NCBI RefSeq assembly: GCF_016234775.1
Contig: NZ_JACRAH010000042.1
Span: 1 to 64,000 of the forward strand
Length of the DNA: 64,000 nucleotides
Origin: Aquabacterium sp.
GTDB lineage: Bacteria; Pseudomonadota; Gammaproteobacteria; Burkholderiales; Burkholderiaceae_C
Direction of reading: 5' to 3'
Part shown: positions 5,656-13,636 of the stretch, piece after piece
Layout of the letters: each line of letters starts with the position of its first letter
Numbering within the stretch: the stretch's first letter is position 1
Made by a program: the position numbers and the translations under genes
The notes under the pieces: model-generated
What the model saw: the letters and a program-made list of their open reading frames with translations, nothing else
Database searches by the model: none
Told to the model about the DNA's origin: nothing

Positions 5656-6798
5656 ATGTTGGGATTCAAACGTTTCACTGTCAAAAAGAACGAGCGTGGC
5701 CTCTTGCTGCGCAATGGCGACTTCGAGCGCGTGCTGCAGCCTGGCCGTCACTGGCTGGCCACGGCACTGAGCGACGTACGTGTCGAGACCTTCTCGCTGG
5801 AACAGTCCGCCTTTGCGCACGGCCTGGCTGACTACCTGATGGCCAAGGAGCCTGATGTGGTGGAGGCTGAGTTCGTGCGTGTTGACCTCAAGGAAACCGA
5901 GGTGGGCCTGCGCTACGAAAACGGCGTGCTGGTCGAGTTGCTGGCGCCCACCACGCGCCGCCTGTACTGGAAGGGCCTGCACGAGGTGAAGGTCGATGTG
6001 CTGGACATCAGCGATCAGGCCGAGCTGCCTGCCGAACTGGTGGCGCGCTTGACGCAAACGCAGATGCGCCAACGCCCCTTGCTTGGTGTGACCGGCGTGT
6101 TGACCGTGCAGGTGCCCGAGCATGGCGTGGGTGTGCTGCAGATCGACGGCAAGGTGGACTCACTCCTGAAGCCCGGCTCGTACGGCTTTTGGAAGTTCAA
6201 CCGCAATGTGTCGGTCGAGCTGGTGGACTTGCGCCTGCAGGTGGTGGACGTGTCCGGCCAGGACATCCTCACCAAGGACAAGGTCGGCCTGCGCTTGAAC
6301 CTGTCGGCATCGTGGCGCTACACCGATGTGCTCAAGGCTTACACGCAGCTGCAAAAGCCTGCGGAACACCTGTACCGTGAGCTGCAGCTTGGCTTGCGCT
6401 CGGCCGTGGGTACGCGAACGCTCGATGAGTTGCTGGAGAACAAGACCGTGATCGACGAGGTCGTGATGGCACATGTGAAGTCACGTCTGGTGGCCTACGG
6501 CATCGAGCTGGAAACGGCCGGTGTGAAAGACATCGTGCTGCCCGGTGAGATGAAGACCATCCTGGCGCAGGTGGTTGAAGCCGAAAAGGCTGCTCAAGCC
6601 AACGTGATCCGTCGTCGTGAGGAAACCGCAGCCACGCGTTCCCTGCTCAACACGGCCAAGGTGATGGAGGGCAACCCTGTCGCCTTGCGCATGAAAGAGC
6701 TGGAAACGCTGGAGCGTGTGGCCGAGCGCATCGACAAGATCTCCGTGTTCGGAGGTCTGGATCAAGTCCTCAACGGTCTTGTGAAACTCAAGGCCTAG
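5656..6798 (+). CDS. Slipin/SPFH (band 7) protein, RtcB-associated
   Basis: The 380-residue protein starts MLGFKRFTVKKNERGLLLRN, after AAAGGAGAAA, and contains an SPFH/band-7 domain from about residue 140 to 300 (GVLTVQVPEHGVGVLQIDGK... VGLRLNLSASWRYTDVLKAY... GIELETAGVKDIVLPGEMK). A C-terminal helical segment (VVEAEKAAQANVIRRREETAATRSLLNTAKVME) likely oligomerises. Unlike classical slipins there is no N-terminal membrane hairpin; instead about 130 residues form an extra domain. Slipin genes accompany rtcB in several RNA-repair operons, where their role is undefined. Here rtcB follows 55 bases later, with a GGAGGC/GCCTCC hairpin (6809-6829) between them. Confidence 0.88.
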   Translation: MLGFKRFTVKKNERGLLLRNGDFERVLQPGRHWLATALSDVRVETFSLEQSAFAHGLADYLMAKEPDVVEAEFVRVDLKETEVGLRYENGVLVELLAPTTRRLYWKGLHEVKVDVLDISDQAELPAELVARLTQTQMRQRPLLGVTGVLTVQVPEHGVGVLQIDGKVDSLLKPGSYGFWKFNRNVSVELVDLRLQVVDVSGQDILTKDKVGLRLNLSASWRYTDVLKAYTQLQKPAEHLYRELQLGLRSAVGTRTLDELLENKTVIDEVVMAHVKSRLVAYGIELETAGVKDIVLPGEMKTILAQVVEAEKAAQANVIRRREETAATRSLLNTAKVMEGNPVALRMKELETLERVAERIDKISVFGGLDQVLNGLVKLKA

Positions 6799-6808
6799 TG
6801 CAACGATC

Positions 6809-6829
6809 GGAGGCGGCCATGCTGCCTCC
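6809..6829 (+). promoter_or_regulatory. Hairpin between slipin and rtcB
   Basis: GGAGGC (6809-6814) and GCCTCC (6824-6829) form a 6-bp stem with a 9-base loop and no T-run. It could tune rtcB expression or mRNA stability. Confidence 0.35.
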
Positions 6830-6853
6830 ATCTATTGAAGAATGAGAACAATC

Positions 6854-8071
6854 ATGGAAACGAATTACATCGAAGAAGACACGCCTGGTGGCGTGCCGGT
6901 GAAGATGTGGACGCGAGGTGTGCCTGTGGAAGACGAAGCCCGTCGCCAGCTCACCAATGCGGCCCGTCTGCCCGTCGTGTTCAAACACATTGCGGCCATG
7001 CCGGATGTGCACTTTGGTATCGGGGCGACCGTGGGTTCGGTCATCCCGACCATCAAGGCCATTATCCCGGCCGCCGTGGGTGTGGACATCGGCTGCGGCA
7101 TGATGGCCTGCAAGACCACGCTGACCGCCGAAGACCTACCCGACAACCTGGGCCCGCTGCGTGCCGCCATCGAGCGTGCCGTACCGCATGGCCGCGCGCC
7201 AGGCAATCGTGATCCGGGTGCATGGCAGAAGGTGCCGGGCTCGGTCGATACAGCGTGGGCGCAGCTCGAACCCGAGTTCACCGAGCTGTGCCGCGACTAC
7301 CCCAAGATTGCCAAGACCAACAACCGCAACCACCTGGGTACGCTCGGCACCGGCAACCACTTCATCGAAGTCTGCCTGGACGAGCAAGGTGCCGTGTGGT
7401 TCATGCTTCACTCAGGTTCACGTGGTGTGGGCAACTTCATTGGCACCATGTTCATCGAACTGGCCAAGCAGGACGCCATCCGAAACAACGCCAACCTGCC
7501 TGACCGCGATCTGGCCTACTTCGAAGAAGGCAGTCGCTACTTTGGTGACTATGTGCGTGGCGTGGGCTGGGCACAGAAATTCGCCGCCATCAACCGCGAA
7601 GTGATGATGCGCCGCGTGATCGAGGCCGCCAAGACCGTGATTCGCAAGAACTTCCAAAGCCACATTGAAGCTGTGAACTGTCACCATAACTACGTGCAGC
7701 GCGAGCATCACTTTGGCGAGGACGTGTTCGTGACCCGCAAGGGCGCGGTGAGCGCCAAGGCGGGCCAGCTGGGCATCATCCCCGGCAGCATGGGCGCGCG
7801 AAGCTACATCGTTCGTGGCAAGGGCAACCCGGAGAGCTTCGACAGTTGCTCGCATGGTGCTGGTCGTGTCATGAGCCGTGGCGAGGCCAAGCGCCGCTTC
7901 ACGCTGGCCGATCACCGTGCGGCCACCGAGGGCGTGGAGTGCCGCAAGGACAAGGACGTGATCGATGAGACGCCAGCCGCGTACAAGGACATTGACGCGG
8001 TGATGGAGGCTCAGCGCGACCTGGTTGATGTGGTGCACACGCTCAAACAGGTGGTGTGCGTCAAGGGATGA
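6854..8071 (+). CDS. rtcB: RtcB family RNA ligase
   Basis: The 405-residue product is an RtcB-type ligase, which joins RNA 2',3'-cyclic phosphate or 3'-phosphate to 5'-OH ends using GTP and Mn2+. Metal and guanylylation motifs are visible: GVDIGCGM (Asp and Cys ligands, near residue 80), GTLGTGNHFIEV (Asn-His), LHSGSRGVG (His), GSMGARSYIVRG and CSHGAGRVMSR, whose His is the residue guanylylated in the family. All look intact. It ends VCVKG. ATG 6854 is preferred because relatives start just before GxPVKMWTRGVPVEDEA; ATG 6842 adds four residues. No rtcA or rtcR lies nearby. Its partners here are slipin, HNH and the tRNA array. Confidence 0.93.
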   Translation: METNYIEEDTPGGVPVKMWTRGVPVEDEARRQLTNAARLPVVFKHIAAMPDVHFGIGATVGSVIPTIKAIIPAAVGVDIGCGMMACKTTLTAEDLPDNLGPLRAAIERAVPHGRAPGNRDPGAWQKVPGSVDTAWAQLEPEFTELCRDYPKIAKTNNRNHLGTLGTGNHFIEVCLDEQGAVWFMLHSGSRGVGNFIGTMFIELAKQDAIRNNANLPDRDLAYFEEGSRYFGDYVRGVGWAQKFAAINREVMMRRVIEAAKTVIRKNFQSHIEAVNCHHNYVQREHHFGEDVFVTRKGAVSAKAGQLGIIPGSMGARSYIVRGKGNPESFDSCSHGAGRVMSRGEAKRRFTLADHRAATEGVECRKDKDVIDETPAAYKDIDAVMEAQRDLVDVVHTLKQVVCVKG

Positions 8072-8224
8072 CAAGATGAATGACTTCCCTCATCAAGCAA
8101 GTCCTAGCTATCTACCGAGCAAGGGCTGTCATGACAGTGACATGGCATCATTGCCCATCTCGGTAAGACGACTGGGTGCATGGCCTACGCACCCCTTACT
8201 TGAACAAAAAGGGAGCACTCCGTC

Positions 8225-9184
8225 GTGCAGACAGAACAGCAAATAACCTCAAACGCCATGGCAGGTTTTTGGCGCCGCCTGGGCGCCTTCTTTCTGGATG
8301 GCGTCGTCCTTGGTGCCGTCGGCTGGGCGGCGGGCCTGGTTCTCGCGGATCAGTTCGTGCAGCTTGGCTTGTGGGGGCGCTTGTTGGGCTTCTGCGTTGC
8401 CTGGCCCTATTTCGGCTTGCTCAACAGCAGCCTCAGTGGTGGCCAGACGCTTGGCAAGCGGGCTCTGGGCATCAAAGTGGTCAGCCAGCAGGGCGGCTTT
8501 TTGTCCGTGCAGCAGGCTTTGGTGCGTTTCCTGCCGCTGGGTGCAGCCTGGTTTCTCAATGGCGCGCCATGGTCAGAGGCTGTGCTCCTGTCGTTCTGGT
8601 CGTATGTGCTGTCGGTGGCGGTCTTTGGTGTGGGGCTGAGCGTGGCCTATCTGTTCGTGTTCAACAGGGCCACACGGCAGTCGCTGCATGACTTGATGGT
8701 GGGCTCTTTGGTTGTGCGTGCCGTTGGCAGCCAGGAGGAGTCTGTCAAGGCGCAACCCACTTGGCCTGTTCATTTGGCCGTCTGTGGTGTGCTGATGGTG
8801 GGCAGTGCCATCCTGCCTTACTTCGGCCAGAGGGCTGCCGGCAATGCCACCTTCTCGCCTTTGCTGAGCATCTACAAAGCAGTGAACGCCACGAGTTGGG
8901 TCAGCCATGCCCAGGTCAACCAAGGCCAGTCCTTCATAGTGACTGCTGATAAGGGCAAGGTCAGCAGCACCTATTTGAGCATCGTGGCCTACACCAAGGA
9001 TGCCGACATCAATAGCACCACGCGTGCCGGTCAACTCGCCAAGCTGGCCTTGTCGGCAGACCCGGCCGCACGCCAGCTCGATACCATCCAGGTGGTGCTG
9101 GTCTATGGGTATGACATCGGCATTGCTGCGTCATGGCAGTCGCGCAATCAGTCGCATACACCGGCTGAATGGCTGGCGCAATAA
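8225..9184 (+). CDS. RDD family membrane protein
   Basis: The 319-residue protein has the RDD signature: FWRRLGAFFLDGVVLGAVGW (Arg and Asp in the first helix) and a later GGQTLGKRALGIKVV loop, with four to five membrane helices up to residue about 155. A further helix (VHLAVCGVLMVGSAILPYF) leads to a C-terminal soluble domain of about 125 residues that is probably periplasmic. RDD proteins are often Na+/H+ or small-solute transport related, but function is not established for most. The GTG start at 8225 follows GGGAG. A perfect palindrome CTGTCATGACAG (8126-8137) lies upstream and could be an operator. The gene stands alone between rtcB and a convergent unit. Confidence 0.82.
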   Translation: MQTEQQITSNAMAGFWRRLGAFFLDGVVLGAVGWAAGLVLADQFVQLGLWGRLLGFCVAWPYFGLLNSSLSGGQTLGKRALGIKVVSQQGGFLSVQQALVRFLPLGAAWFLNGAPWSEAVLLSFWSYVLSVAVFGVGLSVAYLFVFNRATRQSLHDLMVGSLVVRAVGSQEESVKAQPTWPVHLAVCGVLMVGSAILPYFGQRAAGNATFSPLLSIYKAVNATSWVSHAQVNQGQSFIVTADKGKVSSTYLSIVAYTKDADINSTTRAGQLAKLALSADPAARQLDTIQVVLVYGYDIGIAASWQSRNQSHTPAEWLAQ

Positions 9185-9216
9185 GCGGCATGTGTGGCCT
9201 CGCCCCAAACTAAATA

Positions 9217-9253
9217 GGGGCTCAGCGCAGCGTACCCACTGCCCCTGAGCCCC
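9217..9253. terminator. Inverted repeat between convergent genes
   Basis: GGGGCTCAG (9217-9225) pairs with CTGAGCCCC (9245-9253) across 19 bases. It lies between the convergent RDD gene and the haem-protein gene. There is no T-run, so bidirectional termination is likely but not certain. Confidence 0.45.
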
Positions 9254-9267
9254 TGAATAGGCCCCGC

Positions 9268-10749
9268 TTACTTTCCTGGCCCCTCATTCGGCAAGGGCGC
9301 CCCCGTGTACTGATTGAACCGCTGCGCAGACACTGCTGGCTTGGCCTCCACGGCTGCCGCCTTCGGTGTCGGGTGCGTTGCAGCCCACCACTTGGGCAGG
9401 GACTTGAACGAGAACACCTCGTCGAAGTCCATCGCCACGGAGCCCTTGTCCATCGGCTGGGTGCCCAGGCGGTTGGTGAACCACTTCATCCAGGCTGCCG
9501 AGGCAGGCGCTGGCGAGCAGATGTTCTGGCCATTGGGGTTGGGCTTGCCATCATCGCCGCACAACTGGAATCCCGGAGGCGCGGCTTGTGAGAAAGAAGG
9601 CAGCAGGAAGGAGTCCATGCGGTGCTTGGCCACATTCCATTGCGCGGTGCTGTGGCAGCTCATGCACGATGAGTTCGGTGCATTCTGGATGACCTTGCCG
9701 TTGACCGCGATGTTGTTGCGCGCACCATCGTTCGGGCCTGAGAGGCGCCCCATCCAGCCCAAGGTCTGGGTAGCGTATTTGGGCGCCTTCTGGTTGATCC
9801 AGTTCTCGATCAGAGGCTGGCCGGGCTTGGTCGCTTGCGGGTCATTGCCCCACTGTGCACCCAGGGGGATCATCTTGTCCCATGTGTCGCCGGGCACTGA
9901 GCTGTCATAGACCAGGGTCATGAAAACCCAACCCGTTTTGGGCGATGACTTCGTGTCCTTCACGATGATGTCGAACTGGGCCACATAGCTTGGCCAGACC
10001 TGCGGCGTGGCCAGTGAGGCGCCTGTGGGGTCGATGTAGAGCTGCCAGGGCTGTGCGCCTTTCATGGCGTCCCACCAGTCCGTAGGCTGCTTGGGGTCTG
10101 CCGAGGCAAACACGGCCGCCTTCACGATCACGGAACCCTCAGCGAACTGCGCGTTGGCGGTCTTGATGGCCGGCTCCATCGCACTGGTGCCCCATAGCTT
10201 GTAGAGCGAGTAGGCGGCGCGTGCATCGTAGTAGGTCAGCACATGCGTGGTGAAGTTGGCACGCAAGCCTGTGCCGGGGAAGATGCCTGGGCCGAATTCA
10301 CCAGCGGCATAGGTGCCACGGATCGCTTCGCGGATGCTGCCCAACCACGGCTCGTTGTACCAGCCCGCCTTGCTGGCGTCCCACGCGTCGTAGTTCGTGA
10401 TCAGCGTTTTGGCGTTCGGGGCCACATAGTCACGCAAGGCGTTGGCGTAGGCCTGTGCGTTGCGGGTGTTGATCTGCTGCCCTTTGATCGCCACTTGCCA
10501 GGGAGGGTTCTTCAAAGGTGGCAAGGCTTTTTGCGGCCATGTGCCGTTGAGCTTGAACAAGGGGCCTGAGTAGCTGCTCTTGGGCGGGAGCTGGCCGTTG
10601 TTGTCAGCAAAAGGCGAAGGTGAGGTGCTGCCGTCGCTGGTCTCTGCCAGCATCGCTGGCCGGTGGGTGGTCTGGGCGTAGGCGCAACAGGCTGTCAACA
10701 CAGCCAGGCCGAACGCGGACGTGCCTCGCAATGCATGCGTGAAAGTCAT
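9268..10749 (-). CDS. Secreted protein with one CxxCH haem motif
   Basis: The 493-residue product starts MTFTHALRGTSAFGLAVLTACCAYAQ, a clear Sec signal peptide, after AGGAAG. A single c-type haem site CMSCH occurs at about residue 362, followed by a region rich in Cys (LCGDDGKPNPNGQNIC) and Trp. The N-terminal 330 residues lack haem motifs and carry aromatic segments such as YNEPWLGSIREAIRGTY and WWDAMKGAQPWQLYIDP. I recognise it only as a periplasmic cytochrome-like protein of unknown role. The upstream open extension to 10911 is Arg-rich and not part of the protein. It reads leftward as a single gene. Confidence 0.72.
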   Translation of the reverse strand: MTFTHALRGTSAFGLAVLTACCAYAQTTHRPAMLAETSDGSTSPSPFADNNGQLPPKSSYSGPLFKLNGTWPQKALPPLKNPPWQVAIKGQQINTRNAQAYANALRDYVAPNAKTLITNYDAWDASKAGWYNEPWLGSIREAIRGTYAAGEFGPGIFPGTGLRANFTTHVLTYYDARAAYSLYKLWGTSAMEPAIKTANAQFAEGSVIVKAAVFASADPKQPTDWWDAMKGAQPWQLYIDPTGASLATPQVWPSYVAQFDIIVKDTKSSPKTGWVFMTLVYDSSVPGDTWDKMIPLGAQWGNDPQATKPGQPLIENWINQKAPKYATQTLGWMGRLSGPNDGARNNIAVNGKVIQNAPNSSCMSCHSTAQWNVAKHRMDSFLLPSFSQAAPPGFQLCGDDGKPNPNGQNICSPAPASAAWMKWFTNRLGTQPMDKGSVAMDFDEVFSFKSLPKWWAATHPTPKAAAVEAKPAVSAQRFNQYTGAPLPNEGPGK

Positions 10750-11048
10750 GGGCTTGCTTCCTGATTGAAAGTTGGAGAGAAGAGACGTCAAGCAGATGGC
10801 TTCGCCTGCAGCGGGTGACGACTGCATGACGACCATCCGGGTACAGCGGGTACAACGACGAGACGGCAACGTTGAGCGCGCAGGTGCTGCCATGGGCATG
10901 GCGCGCGTCAACTCTCCCTGACTTCTTTCAGGCCCTCTGGAGGGGCCTTGCTTTCATCCATGCTGATTGCCTGCATGGCGAAAGCTGACCGACTATAGCG
11001 GCGAGCTGGTGTTGCAATACTTAAGTCATCCTGAAGAAGGTCTGATGC
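10750..11048. other. Intergenic region upstream of haem-protein gene
   Basis: About 300 bases with no gene. A short GC-rich stem (AGGCCCTC...GGGGCCT around 10930-10948) could terminate the upstream unit, but neither side has a T-run. The promoter of the haem-protein gene should be here; none stands out. Confidence 0.4.
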
Positions 11049-11363
11049 TCAGGATGCAGCTTCACCTTGCGTTCCCGATACGGTCTGATAGTGCAAGACC
11101 GTTGGGAACGGATCGTAGAAGTGGTGCAGCAGCTTGCGCCATTCCTGATACTGCGCCGACTGGCGAAAGCCAATCTCGTGGTCTGCCACCGTTCGCCATT
11201 TCACCAGCAGCATGTAGTGGTGATCTTGCTCGATGCACTTTTGAAGCTCATGGCCGAGGTAACCGGGCATTGACGCGATGATGTCTTGGGCGATGCTGAA
11301 TGCCGCTTCGAACTCAGAGGCCATGCCTGGTCGGACCTGTAGTTGAGCGATTTCAAGAATCAT
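11049..11363 (-). CDS. Antibiotic biosynthesis monooxygenase (ABM) fold protein
   Basis: The 104-residue protein has the ferredoxin-like ABM pattern: MILEIAQLQVRPGMASEFEAAF strand-helix, a central MPGYLGHELQKCIEQDHHYMLLVKWRTVADHEIGFRQSAQYQEW with the typical W and H, and the C-terminal strand TVLHYQTV. ABM proteins are cofactor-free monooxygenases or haem-binding enzymes acting in the cytoplasm on small substrates; the substrate here is unknown. The gene begins 9 bases after the papain-like gene's stop on the same strand, so they probably share a transcript. Confidence 0.85.
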   Translation of the reverse strand: MILEIAQLQVRPGMASEFEAAFSIAQDIIASMPGYLGHELQKCIEQDHHYMLLVKWRTVADHEIGFRQSAQYQEWRKLLHHFYDPFPTVLHYQTVSGTQGEAAS

Positions 11364-11372
11364 GTGGCTGGG

Positions 11373-11915
11373 TTACCCATGGATGACCAGATCCAGCCCT
11401 GTTCTCATGAAGTCATGGCTGCTCAGATACTGCTCGAAGGTCTGGTCCAGATGTGTGCCCGATGTTGGATCCATGATCTTGCTGCCTCTGGAGCCGAAAT
11501 GAGTCTGCACCACGTAATGCGCCGTCACGTTCGTCTTGCTGCGGGGTACAACGAAGCGCAAGATGGCGTGGTTGGTGGTGAACGTTGAGTTGTGATAGTA
11601 CAAAAAGTGATCCAACCCAGGTTCGAGCAGGTGCAGCCACCCCTTGTACTTGGGAATCCGTGGCCCAGGCAGGCGGTAGACGCGTGCGTTGTTGACGACA
11701 GCCTGGCATCGGTGCTCGATGTACTTGCCGATCTTGTAGGGTGAACTGCCGAAGATCGGCAAGGGACCAGCGGAACTGGTCTTGCTCATCACGTTGTTGA
11801 CGTTGTGCGTGGACTTTTCAACCCCGAGCATTTTCAGGATGAAGAGGCAGGACGCGGCGCCGCATGAGAACGGCGTTGTTTGTTGTACGCCCCAGGATAA
11901 ATCTTGCAAGGCCAT
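11373..11915 (-). CDS. Papain/C39-like cysteine peptidase fold protein
   Basis: The 180-residue protein begins MALQDLSWGVQQTTPFSCGAASCLFIL. Gln12 and Cys18 have the Q-x5-C spacing of papain-fold peptidases, in a TPFSCGAAS helix like C39 enzymes. A later VTAHYVVQTHFGSRGSKIMDPTSG segment offers the His and the Asp/Asn of a triad. The start at 11915 follows a GGAGG site; the frame extends to 11978 without support. There is no signal peptide, so it is cytoplasmic, and no ABC transporter accompanies it as in bacteriocin export. It may be a stand-alone processing or effector-like peptidase. Function is inferred from motif spacing only. Confidence 0.5.
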   Translation of the reverse strand: MALQDLSWGVQQTTPFSCGAASCLFILKMLGVEKSTHNVNNVMSKTSSAGPLPIFGSSPYKIGKYIEHRCQAVVNNARVYRLPGPRIPKYKGWLHLLEPGLDHFLYYHNSTFTTNHAILRFVVPRSKTNVTAHYVVQTHFGSRGSKIMDPTSGTHLDQTFEQYLSSHDFMRTGLDLVIHG

Positions 11916-12011
11916 GGTGTCCTCCAGATTGGAGTTGGCAAGTCTAGCAGTGAGGAGCTGACGGGCCACGGTGGACATGGCCCGGCGCCTGATGGCGCTG
12001 GACGATGCGGC

Positions 12012-13136
12012 TCAAGAAGGCAGGAAGTCCACCGGCCAGGTCACGACCATCTGATCGACCTCTTTGGCGCCAAAGTCGAACTGACGGATGCGCGCCATCA
12101 GCTTGGCTTCCAGCTCCGGCGCGTGCAGCTCACTGGACACCACGCGGCAGGCCATCACCTCGCCCGTGGGTGCGATCTTGAGCTCCACCACGACCTTGCC
12201 TTGCAGCGACGGGTCTTCGCGCAGTGCCCGGTTGTAGATGGCATAGATGGCGCCCTTGTTGCGCTCGAAAACCAGCTTGATGTCTTCGATCGAGCGTGAT
12301 GCCTTGCCGCTGTTGCCGCGTTTGAGCGTGCCGCCAGTTGCATTGCCGTTGCCGACGCCACCAGCGCCCACTTCCGACCCGTGGCCACGTGTGCCACCGC
12401 CGCCTGCGCCACCCCCTCCACCGCCGCCCGCCGCCCCTTCAACCAGGGTGGTGGCGCGGCCAGCCAGCCCACCGCCGCCTGTGTTGCGGCTGTAGCCACT
12501 GGTGTTGATGCCACCGCTGCCACCCGTGGCATTCGAGGTGATCAGCGCGCGCGTGGGGACACCTGGCTGGTTGCCTGCCCCGACACCTGGCCCCGAGCCG
12601 CTGCCCACGCCCGCACCTTGCTTGATGCTGGTGTTGAGTTGCACTGCAACGGGCGCGCCACGCACCTGGGCGATCTCGTCCTTCGCGGCCAGCAGGCCCA
12701 TGCCGGCCACCTTGCGGCGCGCGGCTTCGACTTCGCCGGCTGGCTTGTTGTCAACGGGTGCACGCGCTTCGGGTACGGGGGCTGCCTTGGGTTCGTCCTT
12801 GATGCGCGCAGCCTGCTTGCGAGGTGCAGCCTTCACCGGCACAGGTTGGCTTTCCTGAACGGGTGCGGCCTTGGCTTCCGCCTCAGGCTGCACCACAGGC
12901 TTGACGGGTAGGGGCGGTGCCGTGTGTTCGAGCAGCAGCTTGGCCATGGGTGCAGGCAAGGCCGGCGCCTGCGTGTGATCAGGCTCAGGCGTGGGTGACA
13001 GCAGCACGATCAGGCACAAGATCACCGTGATGATCAGCACGGTGCTGGTGACGCGCTTGAACAGGCGCTCGTCATCGGCCGAGTCGGCCCAGGCCAGCAC
13101 CGGGGTGCGGAAAGACACCAATGCGGCGGCGCTCAC
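12012..13136 (-). CDS. AgmX/TonB-like energy transducer
   Basis: The 374-residue protein has one N-terminal membrane helix (VTSTVLIITVILCLIVLL, about residues 29-46), then a long Pro/Ala-rich periplasm-spanning region and a Gly-rich linker (about 165-265). It ends with a C-terminal AgmX/PglI-type domain of TonB-like character (RSIEDIKLVFERNKGAIYAIYNRALR... VVVELKIAPTGEVMACRVVSSEL... IRQFDFG). Such proteins carry the energy of ExbBD-type motors to the outer membrane, and AgmX-type domains occur in myxobacterial gliding machinery. It overlaps the upstream exbD by 4 bases, closing the 16-gene unit. No terminator is obvious after it. Partner choice is inferred from context. Confidence 0.82.
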   Translation of the reverse strand: MSAAALVSFRTPVLAWADSADDERLFKRVTSTVLIITVILCLIVLLSPTPEPDHTQAPALPAPMAKLLLEHTAPPLPVKPVVQPEAEAKAAPVQESQPVPVKAAPRKQAARIKDEPKAAPVPEARAPVDNKPAGEVEAARRKVAGMGLLAAKDEIAQVRGAPVAVQLNTSIKQGAGVGSGSGPGVGAGNQPGVPTRALITSNATGGSGGINTSGYSRNTGGGGLAGRATTLVEGAAGGGGGGGAGGGGTRGHGSEVGAGGVGNGNATGGTLKRGNSGKASRSIEDIKLVFERNKGAIYAIYNRALREDPSLQGKVVVELKIAPTGEVMACRVVSSELHAPELEAKLMARIRQFDFGAKEVDQMVVTWPVDFLPS

Positions 13137-13627
13137 GATGCGCTCCTTTGGCGTACGGCAAAGGACACGTCCGCATAGTTGGCGCTGGCGCTGGTGGCCA
13201 TGATCTTGCGCAGCAGGCGGTAGGGGATGTCCTTGTCACCCATGATGGTCAGGCGCCGTGCTGGCGCGTTGTTCTCCTGGCGGATCACTTCGCGGCTGGC
13301 GAGCGCTTCCAGCTCGGCCTTCAGGGGCGCGATCAGGTCTTCCCTGGCGTCGATCACATCGGCCACGGCGGCCACCTTGCGGCCGTCCACCACGATGTCG
13401 GTGGCGTTGACCACGATCACCACGGTTTCATGCGGTGCCGTCTGCGCTTCGGACATCGGCAGCTTCACCGACTTGGGGCTGACCAGCGTCTCCACGCCGC
13501 CCGCGCTGGACAGCAGGAAGAAGATGAGGATGGTGAACACGTCAATCAGGGACACGAGGTTCATGTCCACCGCATTGCCGTGCCGTGCGCGCCGCTCCGC
13601 GCGCCTTTGTCTGGGGGTGAGTGACAT
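13133..13627 (-). CDS. ExbD/TolR family protein 1 (canonical Asp)
   Basis: The 164-residue protein has a cytoplasmic basic start, a single membrane helix MNLVSLIDVFTILIFFLLSS and a periplasmic ExbD-like domain ending SFAVRQR. Asp29 in the helix is the conserved proton-carrying residue of ExbD/TolR/MotB-type stators. It should form, with the ExbB neighbour, an inner-membrane proton channel that powers the TonB-like protein. It lies 9 bases after the second exbD gene and overlaps the agmX-like gene by 4 bases. This copy looks functional by motif, in contrast to its neighbour. Confidence 0.88.
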   Translation of the reverse strand: MSLTPRQRRAERRARHGNAVDMNLVSLIDVFTILIFFLLSSAGGVETLVSPKSVKLPMSEAQTAPHETVVIVVNATDIVVDGRKVAAVADVIDAREDLIAPLKAELEALASREVIRQENNAPARRLTIMGDKDIPYRLLRKIMATSASANYADVSFAVRQRSAS

Positions 13628-13636
13628 GGCCCCTCT

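Noticed and set aside
3810..8071. Remnant prophage around the tRNA array
   Set aside because: No integrase, structural, lysis or terminase genes and no att-like direct repeats were found, so a prophage label is unsupported although the tRNAs look phage-like.
12370..12500. Gly-codon repeat as a tandem DNA repeat or CRISPR
   Set aside because: It encodes the Gly-rich linker of the AgmX-like protein; no regular repeat-spacer order. No CRISPR array was seen anywhere in the window.
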